The translations under genes and the position numbers were made by a program. Shown here piece after piece: positions 1 to 5,751 of a stretch of 9,025 nucleotides of DNA. The DNA is from a bacterium. Lineage in GTDB: Bacteria > Blakebacterota > Blakebacteria > Blakebacterales > Blakebacteraceae. Within the stretch, counting starts at the first letter, position 1. Each line of letters opens with the position of its first letter. Where the stretch lies: positions 1 through 9,025 of the forward strand of contig JALGVQ010000182.1 of NCBI GenBank assembly GCA_025774615.1, given 5' to 3'. The notes beneath the pieces are model-generated. The model worked only from the letters and a program-made list of their open reading frames with translations. It searched no databases and was not told the DNA's origin.

Positions 1-54
1 TCCTGCCCCCGGAAACGGGGTGTACCATGTCAGGCGGATGACTATCTTGGACCC

Positions 55-3000
55 ATGCAAGAACACACCGATCCAGCTCCCGCAATGCTCCGATCCTTCG
101 AACGACCGTTCAGACTCGAATTCATGTTCCTGCCCGGTGCTCACGACGCCCGCGGATCAGCCGTCACGCTGAAATCGGCGCGCGACCTGGGGATCAGACT
201 CGAGAGCGTGGAGAGTCGGGATATCTATCTCATCGACTGCGCGCTTACTCCCGATGAACTCAACCTGATCACCGAAGCTTTCGTCGACCCGGTCGTCCAG
301 AGCGTCGATCCCGGAACTGCCTCCCCTGAATCCTCCACCGAATCCTTCTCATGGGCGATCGAAGTGGGTCTGAAACCGGGCGTCACCGATAACGTGGGTA
401 CCTCGGCACGGGTCGCCATCGGCGACCTGCTCGGCAGGACCCTCAGCGAAGAGGAGGATGTTTTCACCTCGATCCTCTACCTGTTGAGGGGTTCCATCGA
501 CCGTGGGGAAGCCGGAAGGATCGCGACCGACCTGCTGGCCAATCCCCTGATCAACTCGATCTCTCTTCACTCGTTCGAGGAGTGGTCCAGCCAGCCGCAG
601 GATATCACCCCTCCCCGCATCACTTCCGGAGTCGAGCCGGTGGTCGAGATCCACAACCTCGACCGACCCGATGATGAACTGATACAGATGAGCCGGACGG
701 GACTGTGGGCGCTTACCATCGAGGAGATGCGCGCGATCCGCGAACACTTCAGCGATGAGGAGCGGAGCAGGAAGCGGTCTGAATTCGGCCTTGGCCCGAG
801 CCCTACCGACGTCGAGATGGAGACCCTGGCCCAGACCTGGTCGGAACACTGCAAACACAAGATATTCAACAGCACTATCGAATATGAAGATGCTGAAGAA
901 GGAGAGACCCTCAGCATCAGAAGCCTGTTCGACAGCTATATCAGAGGGACCACCCGCAAGGTGGAGCCCGAGATCGACTGGCTTCTTTCAGTATTTACGG
1001 ACCATGCCGGTGTTGTGGCTTTCACCGAGGAGACCAACCTCGTCTTCAAGGCTGAGACCCATAACACACCGAGCGCACTCGACCCCTACGGCGGAGCCAT
1101 GACCGGCATAGTCGGTGTGAACCGGGATCCCTTCGGAACCGGACGGGGTGCCGATCTGCTGATCAACACCTGGGGGTACTGCTTCGCCTCACCGTTCCAT
1201 GACGGGGAGATACCGGAGGGACTCATGCATCCCCGACGGATCCGGGACGGGGTTCACCAGGGGGTCATCGACGGCGGTAACCAGTCGGGGATCCCTTACG
1301 GACGGGGATGGGAACTCTTCGACGAACGGTATCTCGGTAAACCGCTCGTCTACTGCGGCACGGTTGGCATCATGCCAGCCACTCTGCCGGACGGATCAGT
1401 GAGCCACGAGAAGATCACTGAAACGGGTGATGTCATCGTCATGGTGGGCGGCCGGATCGGCGCCGACGGTATTCACGGCGCGACCTTCTCAAGCCAGGAA
1501 CTGCACGAGGAATCTCCCAGCCAGGCGGTACAGATCGGTGACCCGATCACGCAGAAGAAGATGACCGACTTCCTGCTGGAAGCTCTCGACATGGGACTCT
1601 TCACCAGCATCACCGACAACGGCGCCGGAGGTCTCTCGTCGAGCGTTGGAGAGATGGCTCAGGCAACAGGCGGCGCGACGATCGATCTGGCCGAAGCGAA
1701 GCTGAAGTATCCCGGCCTCATGCCCTGGGAGATACTCCTCTCCGAGGCACAGGAGCGGATGACTGTGGGCATTCCTCCCGACAGGCTCGATCCCTTCCTG
1801 GAACTGGCCACCCGCCGTGAAGTGGAGGCCGTGCCGCTCGGATCCTTCACCGATTCGGGATACTTCCACGTCCTCTACGGCGAGCAGACCGTTGCGCTCA
1901 TCGAGATGGAATTCCTCCATGACGGCTGGCCCGAACCCCTGCTCAACGCGCGCTGGAACGCTCCGCAATCCCGACCGCTTCCCCTGCCCGAGCTGGCCCC
2001 CGATCTCGCGCTCAGAGAGATCCTCTCCCGGGAGAACATCGCCAGCAAGGAGGAGAAGTCGCGTCAATACGATCACGAAGTGAAGGCACGCACCATCGTG
2101 AAACCCTTTGTCGGCGTCGCTGCTGACGTGCCGGCTGACGCCACGGTCTTCCTCGTCGATTTCGATCGCCCCGAAGGGGTCGTTCTGGCCGAGGGGATCA
2201 ATCCATGGTTCAGCGATCTTGATACCAGGCATATGGCGATGGCGGTCGTGGATGAAGCGGTGAGACGACTCGTGGCGGGGGGCGCGAAGCCCGGCACGAT
2301 CTCGGCGCTCGACAACTTCTGCTGGCCCGACCCGGTGGAGAGTACCACCACTCCTGATGGCCGGTACAAGCTCGCCCAGCTGGTGCGCACCTGTCAGGGG
2401 CTCCATGACGCATGCGTGGCATACGGCGTGCCGCTCATCTCCGGAAAGGATTCGATGAAAAACGATTCCACCCGGGGAGGGGTGAAGATCAGCATCCCGC
2501 CGACACTGCTGGTGAGCACCATGGGCCGGATCGATGACGTTGCCCTCTCCCAGACACCTGAACCGAAAGCGGCAGGTGATATCCTCTACATCGTCGGGGA
2601 GACCGCGCCGGAGCTGGGAGCCTCCGAGTTCGCCCGGTGGGCAGAATCACGGAATGGTTCCCTGAAAGAGGGCCCGCTCGACGCGGCTGTGGGAGGCAGT
2701 CCCCCCGTGACCGATCCGCATCTGATGAGGGTCCGATATGAGAAGATGAGCAAGGCAATCGCTGACGGTATCCCGGCCAGTGTGAAGACTCCCTCGCTGG
2801 GCGGATTGGGCGTAGCGCTCGCCTGGATGGCGTTCGGCGCCGAACTCGGACTCCGGGTGGACCTCGATGCCCTGCCGATCAGGGGGGAGATCGACCTCTG
2901 GGGACGTCTCTTCAGCGAAAGCACCGGTCGATTCCTCGTTACGGTTCCCCCCGACCAGGCAGCCCTTTTCGAAGATGCCCTTGCCGGCGAACCCGTTGCA

Positions 3001-3120
3001 CGCCTCGGAACAGTTGAGGATTCGCCGCGGCTCGTGATCTCTCTTGATGGGGAGACACTCATCGATGACGACATCATGGAACTCAAACGTATCTGGAAAG
3101 CCCCCCTGGCCGGATTCTGA
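55..3120 (+). CDS. purL: Phosphoribosylformylglycinamidine synthase, PurL with N-terminal PurS-like region
   Basis: This is the synthetase subunit of FGAM synthase, the ATP-dependent step of cytosolic purine biosynthesis that turns FGAR plus glutamine-derived ammonia into FGAM. The 1021 residues begin with two PurS-like units (about 16-86 and 98-178; the second contains VGLKPGVTD). The PurL body follows: WSEHCKHK at 263-269, ETHNTPSALDPYGGA at 335-348, GDPITQKKM at 496-503, DNGAGGLSSS at 521-530, LSEAQERM at 562-569 and SGKDSMKND at 796-804. There is no C-terminal glutaminase domain, so the length lies between short PurL (about 740) and the roughly 1300-residue fused enzyme; separate PurQ follows 24 bases downstream. 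ATG 55 is the first in-frame start in the window, but it has no good Shine-Dalgarno sequence and the frame is open to the left edge. ATG 85 is an alternative start; both precede the first PurS-like unit. Confidence 0.96.
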   Translation: MQEHTDPAPAMLRSFERPFRLEFMFLPGAHDARGSAVTLKSARDLGIRLESVESRDIYLIDCALTPDELNLITEAFVDPVVQSVDPGTASPESSTESFSWAIEVGLKPGVTDNVGTSARVAIGDLLGRTLSEEEDVFTSILYLLRGSIDRGEAGRIATDLLANPLINSISLHSFEEWSSQPQDITPPRITSGVEPVVEIHNLDRPDDELIQMSRTGLWALTIEEMRAIREHFSDEERSRKRSEFGLGPSPTDVEMETLAQTWSEHCKHKIFNSTIEYEDAEEGETLSIRSLFDSYIRGTTRKVEPEIDWLLSVFTDHAGVVAFTEETNLVFKAETHNTPSALDPYGGAMTGIVGVNRDPFGTGRGADLLINTWGYCFASPFHDGEIPEGLMHPRRIRDGVHQGVIDGGNQSGIPYGRGWELFDERYLGKPLVYCGTVGIMPATLPDGSVSHEKITETGDVIVMVGGRIGADGIHGATFSSQELHEESPSQAVQIGDPITQKKMTDFLLEALDMGLFTSITDNGAGGLSSSVGEMAQATGGATIDLAEAKLKYPGLMPWEILLSEAQERMTVGIPPDRLDPFLELATRREVEAVPLGSFTDSGYFHVLYGEQTVALIEMEFLHDGWPEPLLNARWNAPQSRPLPLPELAPDLALREILSRENIASKEEKSRQYDHEVKARTIVKPFVGVAADVPADATVFLVDFDRPEGVVLAEGINPWFSDLDTRHMAMAVVDEAVRRLVAGGAKPGTISALDNFCWPDPVESTTTPDGRYKLAQLVRTCQGLHDACVAYGVPLISGKDSMKNDSTRGGVKISIPPTLLVSTMGRIDDVALSQTPEPKAAGDILYIVGETAPELGASEFARWAESRNGSLKEGPLDAAVGGSPPVTDPHLMRVRYEKMSKAIADGIPASVKTPSLGGLGVALAWMAFGAELGLRVDLDALPIRGEIDLWGRLFSESTGRFLVTVPPDQAALFEDALAGEPVARLGTVEDSPRLVISLDGETLIDDDIMELKRIWKAPLAGF

Positions 3121-3125
3121 TCCGC

Positions 3126-3136
3126 AGGGGAGGGAG
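3126..3136 (+). promoter_or_regulatory. Ribosome binding site of purQ
   Basis: The purine-rich run AGGGGAGGGAG lies just after the purL stop. Its AGGGAG part ends 8 bases before ATG 3145, which fixes the purQ start and fits reinitiation in a polycistronic mRNA. Confidence 0.7.
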
Positions 3137-3144
3137 AGAACCAC

Positions 3145-3951
3145 ATGGCAGAGACGCACCCACCGAGAGTACTGATCCCGACCGGGTTCGGCCTGAACTG
3201 TGAACGGGAGACCGACCTGGCCTGCCGGATGGTGGGGTTCGAGACCGACCTGGTGCACATCAGCGACCTCTCAGCGGGTAAGGCCACCCTTTCCGATTAC
3301 GGCATGGTGGTGATCATTGGTGGGTTCTCCTTCGGTGATCATCTGGGTGCCGGGAAGGTGCTCTCCATCAGACTGCTGAACACCCTCCCCGAACCCCTGG
3401 CTGCCTTCGTTGATGGGGGTGGCCTGCTGCTGGGCATCTGCAACGGCTTCCAGACACTCGCAAAGATGCGGCTCCTGCCCAGGCTCGACGGTGATGACAC
3501 GCAGACGGTCACCGTGACGGGCAATGAGCGGGGATGTTTCCACGATGGATGGGTGACTGTGGCGGGTGATCCCGACTCCCGGTGTATCTTCACCCGCGGT
3601 CTTGAGCGGCTCGACCTGCCGGTTCGGCATGGTGAGGGACGTGTCGTGACCACCTCGCCGGAACTACGCAGTCGTCTCGTGGAAGAAGGGCTCGCGCCTC
3701 TCTATTACATCGATCCGCAGGGAGAGCGGACCGAAGAGTTCCCTCACAACCCGAATGGATCCCCCGACGGTATTGCCGGGCTCTGTGATACCACCGGTCG
3801 TGTCTTCGGCATGATGCCCCACCCTGAAGCGTACCATTCCCCCCTGCTCCATCCGCAGTGGCCGCGGCAGAAACGGGAAGGGACCCTCCCCGCTGAAGGG
3901 CCCGGTCTCATCATATTCCGGAACGCATTCGACTACCTGACAGGAACGTGA
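3145..3951 (+). CDS. purQ: Phosphoribosylformylglycinamidine synthase, glutaminase subunit PurQ
   Basis: This is the class I glutamine amidotransferase subunit that hydrolyses glutamine and passes ammonia to PurL. Its 268 residues are about normal for the longer PurQ type that accompanies long PurL. The N-terminus PRVLIPTGFGLNCERET is the usual PurQ opening. IIGGFSFGDHLGAGK is at 57-71, the nucleophile elbow GICNGFQ puts the catalytic Cys at 99, and the His/Glu of the triad are seen in MPHPE (H226, E228). The segment NPNGSPDGIAGLCD (202-215) matches the family's NPNGS motif. It is preceded by a strong Shine-Dalgarno sequence, sits 24 bases behind purL, and its TGA stop overlaps the next start. 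The two subunits are therefore very probably cotranscribed. No key residue is missing. Confidence 0.96.
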   Translation: MAETHPPRVLIPTGFGLNCERETDLACRMVGFETDLVHISDLSAGKATLSDYGMVVIIGGFSFGDHLGAGKVLSIRLLNTLPEPLAAFVDGGGLLLGICNGFQTLAKMRLLPRLDGDDTQTVTVTGNERGCFHDGWVTVAGDPDSRCIFTRGLERLDLPVRHGEGRVVTTSPELRSRLVEEGLAPLYYIDPQGERTEEFPHNPNGSPDGIAGLCDTTGRVFGMMPHPEAYHSPLLHPQWPRQKREGTLPAEGPGLIIFRNAFDYLTGT

Positions 3952-4646
3952 TGCCATCATCCCCTCGGAAAACGGGGCATGAAGGTCGGCGTGATCTGCT
4001 CCGGTTTCTTTCCTTCCTGATCGTGTTCGTCGTGGCGATCATCCTGCTCCGAAGCGGAACGACCGGCATCGAATGGGAACCGGGAGCGCTCCGCAGCTGG
4101 TTCGAGCGTTCGGGGAACCTGACACCACTCCTCTTCTTCCTGCTCTTTCCGGTCCTGGTGAACCTGATGGTCCCGTTCACCCTCCTTTCGATCGTCGCCG
4201 GGATGCTCTTCGGTCTGAAGACAGCGCTGATCCTGGTCTTGCCTGCGACCATTCTTTCCCACGCGTTCGGGTACGCGATCAGCGCCTGGTTCCTGCGGGA
4301 TACAGTGCGGAACATGCTCGACAGGATGAACCTGCTCAGGTTCCTGAAACAGTTCGAACAGATGTCCGCCTGGCGGCTCTCATTCGCGATCCGGTTCACT
4401 CCCCTCTCGCTCGGATCGCAGAATTATCTGCTGGGACTGGCCCGGATCTCTTTCCTGCCTTACCTGATCGGGTCGCTGGCCGGCACCCTGCCCTGGATGG
4501 TGGCTTTCATCCTGGTGGGCGCCTCGGCCGATCTCACCTTCGGGCTGCCCTTCCTGGCCGCGATCGTGGCCTGGGGCGTACTCGTCCTGGTCGCCAGCCG
4601 CTGGTGGCGCAGGCAGGGAACTATCCCGGACAAGCAGGCCCCCTGA
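3951..4646 (+). CDS. TVP38/TMEM64 (VTT domain) integral membrane protein
   Basis: This 231-residue inner membrane protein has a basic N-terminus (PRKTGHEGRR), a first membrane segment at about 17-34 and further hydrophobic stretches near 56-75, 77-110, 170-190 and 198-216. The VTT signature is readable: GMLFG at 84-88, then R148-x2-P151, N158, G162, F168, G178 and P181 in the order expected for TVP38/DedA-type proteins. The family is linked to lipid or undecaprenyl-phosphate transport, but the substrate here cannot be read from sequence. ATG 3951 shares one base with the purQ stop (TGATG), and AGGA at 3942-3945 gives a 5-base spacing. GTG 3948 would add one residue but leaves too little spacing. 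Coupling to purQ suggests one operon, though no functional link to purines is obvious. Confidence 0.88.
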   Translation: MPSSPRKTGHEGRRDLLRFLSFLIVFVVAIILLRSGTTGIEWEPGALRSWFERSGNLTPLLFFLLFPVLVNLMVPFTLLSIVAGMLFGLKTALILVLPATILSHAFGYAISAWFLRDTVRNMLDRMNLLRFLKQFEQMSAWRLSFAIRFTPLSLGSQNYLLGLARISFLPYLIGSLAGTLPWMVAFILVGASADLTFGLPFLAAIVAWGVLVLVASRWWRRQGTIPDKQAP

Positions 4647-4689
4647 CACGTACGCTTTCACTCTTGGCATGATGAGGGACCGGACTTAG

Positions 4690-4719
4690 TGTCATGTCAG
4701 GTGACAGGATAATGACATG
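4690..4719 (+). promoter_or_regulatory. Possible operator/promoter of the redox operon: TGTCA/TGACA half-site cluster
   Basis: Four half-sites lie in 28 bases: TGTCA at 4690-4694 and 4695-4699, TGACA at 4702-4706 and 4713-4717. The inner pair forms the palindrome TGTCA-GG-TGACA, and CATGTCA (4693-4699) is the inverse of TGACATG (4713-4719). GATAAT at 4708-4713 would be a -10 box lying inside the cluster; no good -35 box stands at the right distance. A repressor bound here would cover the -10 box. The regulator is unknown and no regulator gene is in the window. The same arms could instead form an RNA hairpin. Confidence 0.4.
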
Positions 4720-4764
4720 TTCGAAGAGTCCAGAGACACCCTGAAGGAGCCGGAAACAACATGA
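4717..4764 (+). CDS. Possible 15-residue leader peptide upstream of the glutaredoxin gene
   Basis: A short open frame begins at ATG 4717 and reads [15 protein letters not shown]. Its stop TGA (4762-4764) overlaps the glutaredoxin start as ATGA. AGGA at 4706-4709 stands 7 bases before its ATG, so it could be translated and coupled to the next gene. Against it, if GATAAT at 4708-4713 is the -10 box, transcription would start after the ATG. A chance ORF of this length is common, so it is listed only as a candidate. Confidence 0.2.
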   Translation: MFEESRDTLKEPETT

Positions 4765-5009
4765 AGGTCATGCTCTACGCCCTCAGTACCTGCGCCTGGT
4801 GCCGGCGGATCAAGCGTTTCTTCAATGAGAACGAGGTCGAATACGACTTCGTGGATGTGGATCTGCTGGAGGGAGATGAAAAACAGCAGAGACGGACAGA
4901 GTTGAAGGAATGGAACCCGAAAGGATCGTATCCAACGGTCGTGATCGACAACGAGAAGGTCGTGATCGGGTTCAACAAGGACCGCCTGCGGGAGGCACTC
5001 GGACTATGA
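4761..5009 (+). CDS. Glutaredoxin-like thiol-disulfide protein
   Basis: This is a compact cytosolic thioredoxin-fold protein of 82 residues, about the normal size for bacterial glutaredoxin or NrdH-like proteins. The first beta strand KVMLYAL leads into the dithiol active site C11-A-W-C14, followed by the basic stretch RRIKRF. The cis-proline is P58 in SYPTVVID, and IGFN (69-72) replaces the usual glutaredoxin IGG-type turn. CAWC is not the standard CPYC, which may shift redox potential or partner. AAGGAG at 4744-4749 lies 11 bases before the ATG. Its stop overlaps the next start (ATGA). It is therefore probably made together with the iron-sulfur disulfide reductase that follows and is a natural substrate candidate for it; that partnership is inferred from gene order. 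A glutathione-dependent role is possible but not shown. Confidence 0.87.
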   Translation: MKVMLYALSTCAWCRRIKRFFNENEVEYDFVDVDLLEGDEKQQRRTELKEWNPKGSYPTVVIDNEKVVIGFNKDRLREALGL

Positions 5010-5566
5010 GCGAAGAACATTCCGACGCGGCGCGCACACTGTATGAGAGACTGAAGAGCGAGGCTGAGGCGGCAGGGTATAACCTCAATCCCGACGTCGA
5101 TTTCGTCCTCGATCTGATGGAGGGGCTCCTGAAGAACGAGGAACGCTACGGTTACCAGGCCTGCCCCTGCCGCCTGGCCGATGGAACGCGCGAGCAGGAT
5201 CTCGACATCATCTGCCCCTGTGACTACCGCGACCCCGATGTGGGTGAGTTCGGGGCATGCTATTGCGCGCTTTACGTCTCAGAAGAGATCGCCGGAGGGG
5301 AGAAAGAGGCTGAACCGGTGGCCGAGCGCCGGGGAACACCGGCCGCCAGGGGATGGGGCCCGATGAAGAAACGGGGCGGGACCGGTACTACCGCCGGAGA
5401 ACCCGGCGACAGCGATGACGATGTTGACCACCCCTGTCTGGCGTTGCACCGTCTGCGGCTATCTGTGTGCCCGTCCGCAGCCCCCGATGAAATGCCCGGT
5501 CTGCCACGTGGACCGGGATCGCTTCGAGAGGTTCGGCTGACCGCACCTCTTCCTGAACAGCATTAA
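5006..5566 (+). CDS. Ferredoxin:thioredoxin reductase-type catalytic subunit (4Fe-4S disulfide reductase), C-terminus probably out of frame
   Basis: FTR catalytic chains take single electrons from ferredoxin through a [4Fe-4S] cluster and reduce a disulfide in a thioredoxin-fold partner. The first 108 residues are a full FTR domain: C53-P-C55, C70-P-C72 ([13 protein letters not shown]) and C85-Y-C87 (FGACYCALY). By analogy with plant-type FTR, C55 and C87 would be the redox pair and the other four would hold the cluster. ATG 5006 overlaps the glutaredoxin stop; an in-frame ATG at 4910 lies inside that gene and is not likely. After VAERR (105-109) comes a Gly/Pro linker with an acidic stretch SDDDVD. 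From 5435 the read frame gives an unconvincing Leu/Pro/Arg-rich tail of 43 residues (186 in all). The +1 frame over the same bases encodes a rubredoxin-like domain. Removing one C from 5431-5434 gives a clean 177-residue fusion ending at 5540. No FTR alpha chain is visible. Confidence 0.88.
   Translation: MSEEHSDAARTLYERLKSEAEAAGYNLNPDVDFVLDLMEGLLKNEERYGYQACPCRLADGTREQDLDIICPCDYRDPDVGEFGACYCALYVSEEIAGGEKEAEPVAERRGTPAARGWGPMKKRGGTGTTAGEPGDSDDDVDHPCLALHRLRLSVCPSAAPDEMPGLPRGPGSLREVRLTAPLPEQH
5415..5540 (+). CDS. Rubredoxin-like domain in the +1 frame (displaced C-terminus of the reductase, or overlapping small gene)
   Basis: In the frame one base ahead of the FTR frame, ATG 5415 or ATG 5421 opens a reading of 41 or 39 residues. 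It contains [10 protein letters not shown] and [15 protein letters not shown]. The arrangement C-x2-C-G-Y, twelve residues, C-P-x-C and an aromatic end is that of the rubredoxin-like domain found in rubrerythrins, which binds one iron by four cysteines. The first Cys codon is at 5445. There is no well-placed Shine-Dalgarno sequence (GGAG 5396-5399 is 15 bases from ATG 5415), so independent translation is doubtful. The domain is more likely the true C-terminus of the FTR protein, joined by a one-base change in the C4 run at 5431-5434 or by a ribosomal +1 shift at CCC-TGT. Confidence 0.6.
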   Translation: MTMLTTPVWRCTVCGYLCARPQPPMKCPVCHVDRDRFERFG

Positions 5567-5570
5567 AACA

Positions 5571-5602
5571 GAAGCCGCTTCAGGTGAACGGAGCGGCTTT
5601 TT
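5571..5602 (+). terminator. Rho-independent terminator of the glutaredoxin/FTR operon
   Basis: AAGCCGCT (5572-5579) pairs perfectly with AGCGGCTT (5592-5599). The loop is closed further by a T-G wobble and a C-G pair (5581/5590). Five T follow the stem (5598-5602), then CTT. It lies 5 bases after the TAA at 5564-5566 and 31 bases after the alternative TGA at 5538-5540, and serves either reading. Confidence 0.9.
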
Positions 5603-5628
5603 CTTCGTCATCCTGACAGCCTGACCTG

Positions 5629-5634
5629 TATGAT
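5629..5634 (+). promoter_or_regulatory. Weak candidate -10 box for the secreted-protein gene
   Basis: TATGAT matches five of six bases of the sigma-70 -10 consensus and sits between the terminator and the long downstream ORF. No convincing -35 box lies 16-18 bases upstream, and FCB-type bacteria may use a different promoter form. It would give a 5' leader of about 110 bases containing the inverted repeat. Confidence 0.2.
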
Positions 5635-5635
5635 C

Positions 5636-5652
5636 CGTTGGAGTCGTTGGAG
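5636..5652 (+). repeat. Short tandem direct repeat CGTTGGAG x2
   Basis: CGTTGGAG occurs at 5636-5643 and 5645-5652, separated by one T. It overlaps a looser direct repeat, GGAGATATACCGGCT (5649-5663) against the similar stretch at 5679-5695. It could be a binding site or a chance duplication in a non-coding spacer. Confidence 0.4.
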
Positions 5653-5666
5653 ATATACCGGCTAAC

Positions 5667-5734
5667 CAGGAGCCTGTCGGAGATACACTCCGGCTGCTGC
5701 TTTCGCTATCGTCGGATTCTCCGACAGGCTCCTG
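5667..5734. repeat. Perfect 17-bp inverted repeat with 34-base loop
   Basis: CAGGAGCCTGTCGGAGA (5667-5683) is the exact inverse of 5718-5734. Two smaller hairpins compete with it: CGGAG/CTCCG (5678-5682, 5688-5692) and GTCGGA/TCCGAC (5711-5716, 5720-5725). No T tract follows, so it is not a standard terminator for the + strand. It ends 17 bases before ATG 5752. It may be a 5' UTR structure, a dispersed REP- or MITE-like element, or part of a bidirectional transcription stop. No flanking target duplication was seen. Confidence 0.7.
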
Positions 5735-5751
5735 TTGATTATCGAGATTCA

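Noticed and set aside
7-20. CCCCG-GAAA-CGGGG hairpin as terminator or riboswitch before purL
   Set aside because: The stem is only 5 bp, has no T tract and lies at the window edge; too little sequence to support a purine riboswitch.
1489-2406. 305-codon open frame on the - strand inside purL
   Set aside because: It is antisense to conserved PurL motifs, low in recognisable domains and of the kind produced by GC-rich coding on the opposite strand.
2586-3287. Long - strand open frames (2586-3287 and 2647-3258) across the purL/purQ junction
   Set aside because: They lie opposite two clearly conserved genes and their Ser/Arg/Pro-rich translation has no domain signature.
4073-4672. 199-codon + strand frame overlapping the VTT protein
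   Set aside because: The Arg/Ala/Gly-rich translation is a shifted reading of the membrane protein gene, whose own frame has transmembrane segments and VTT motifs.
4910-5005. N-terminal extension of the FTR protein from ATG 4910
   Set aside because: It would lie wholly within the glutaredoxin gene in another frame, and ATG 5006 with an ATGA overlap starts just before the normal FTR helix.
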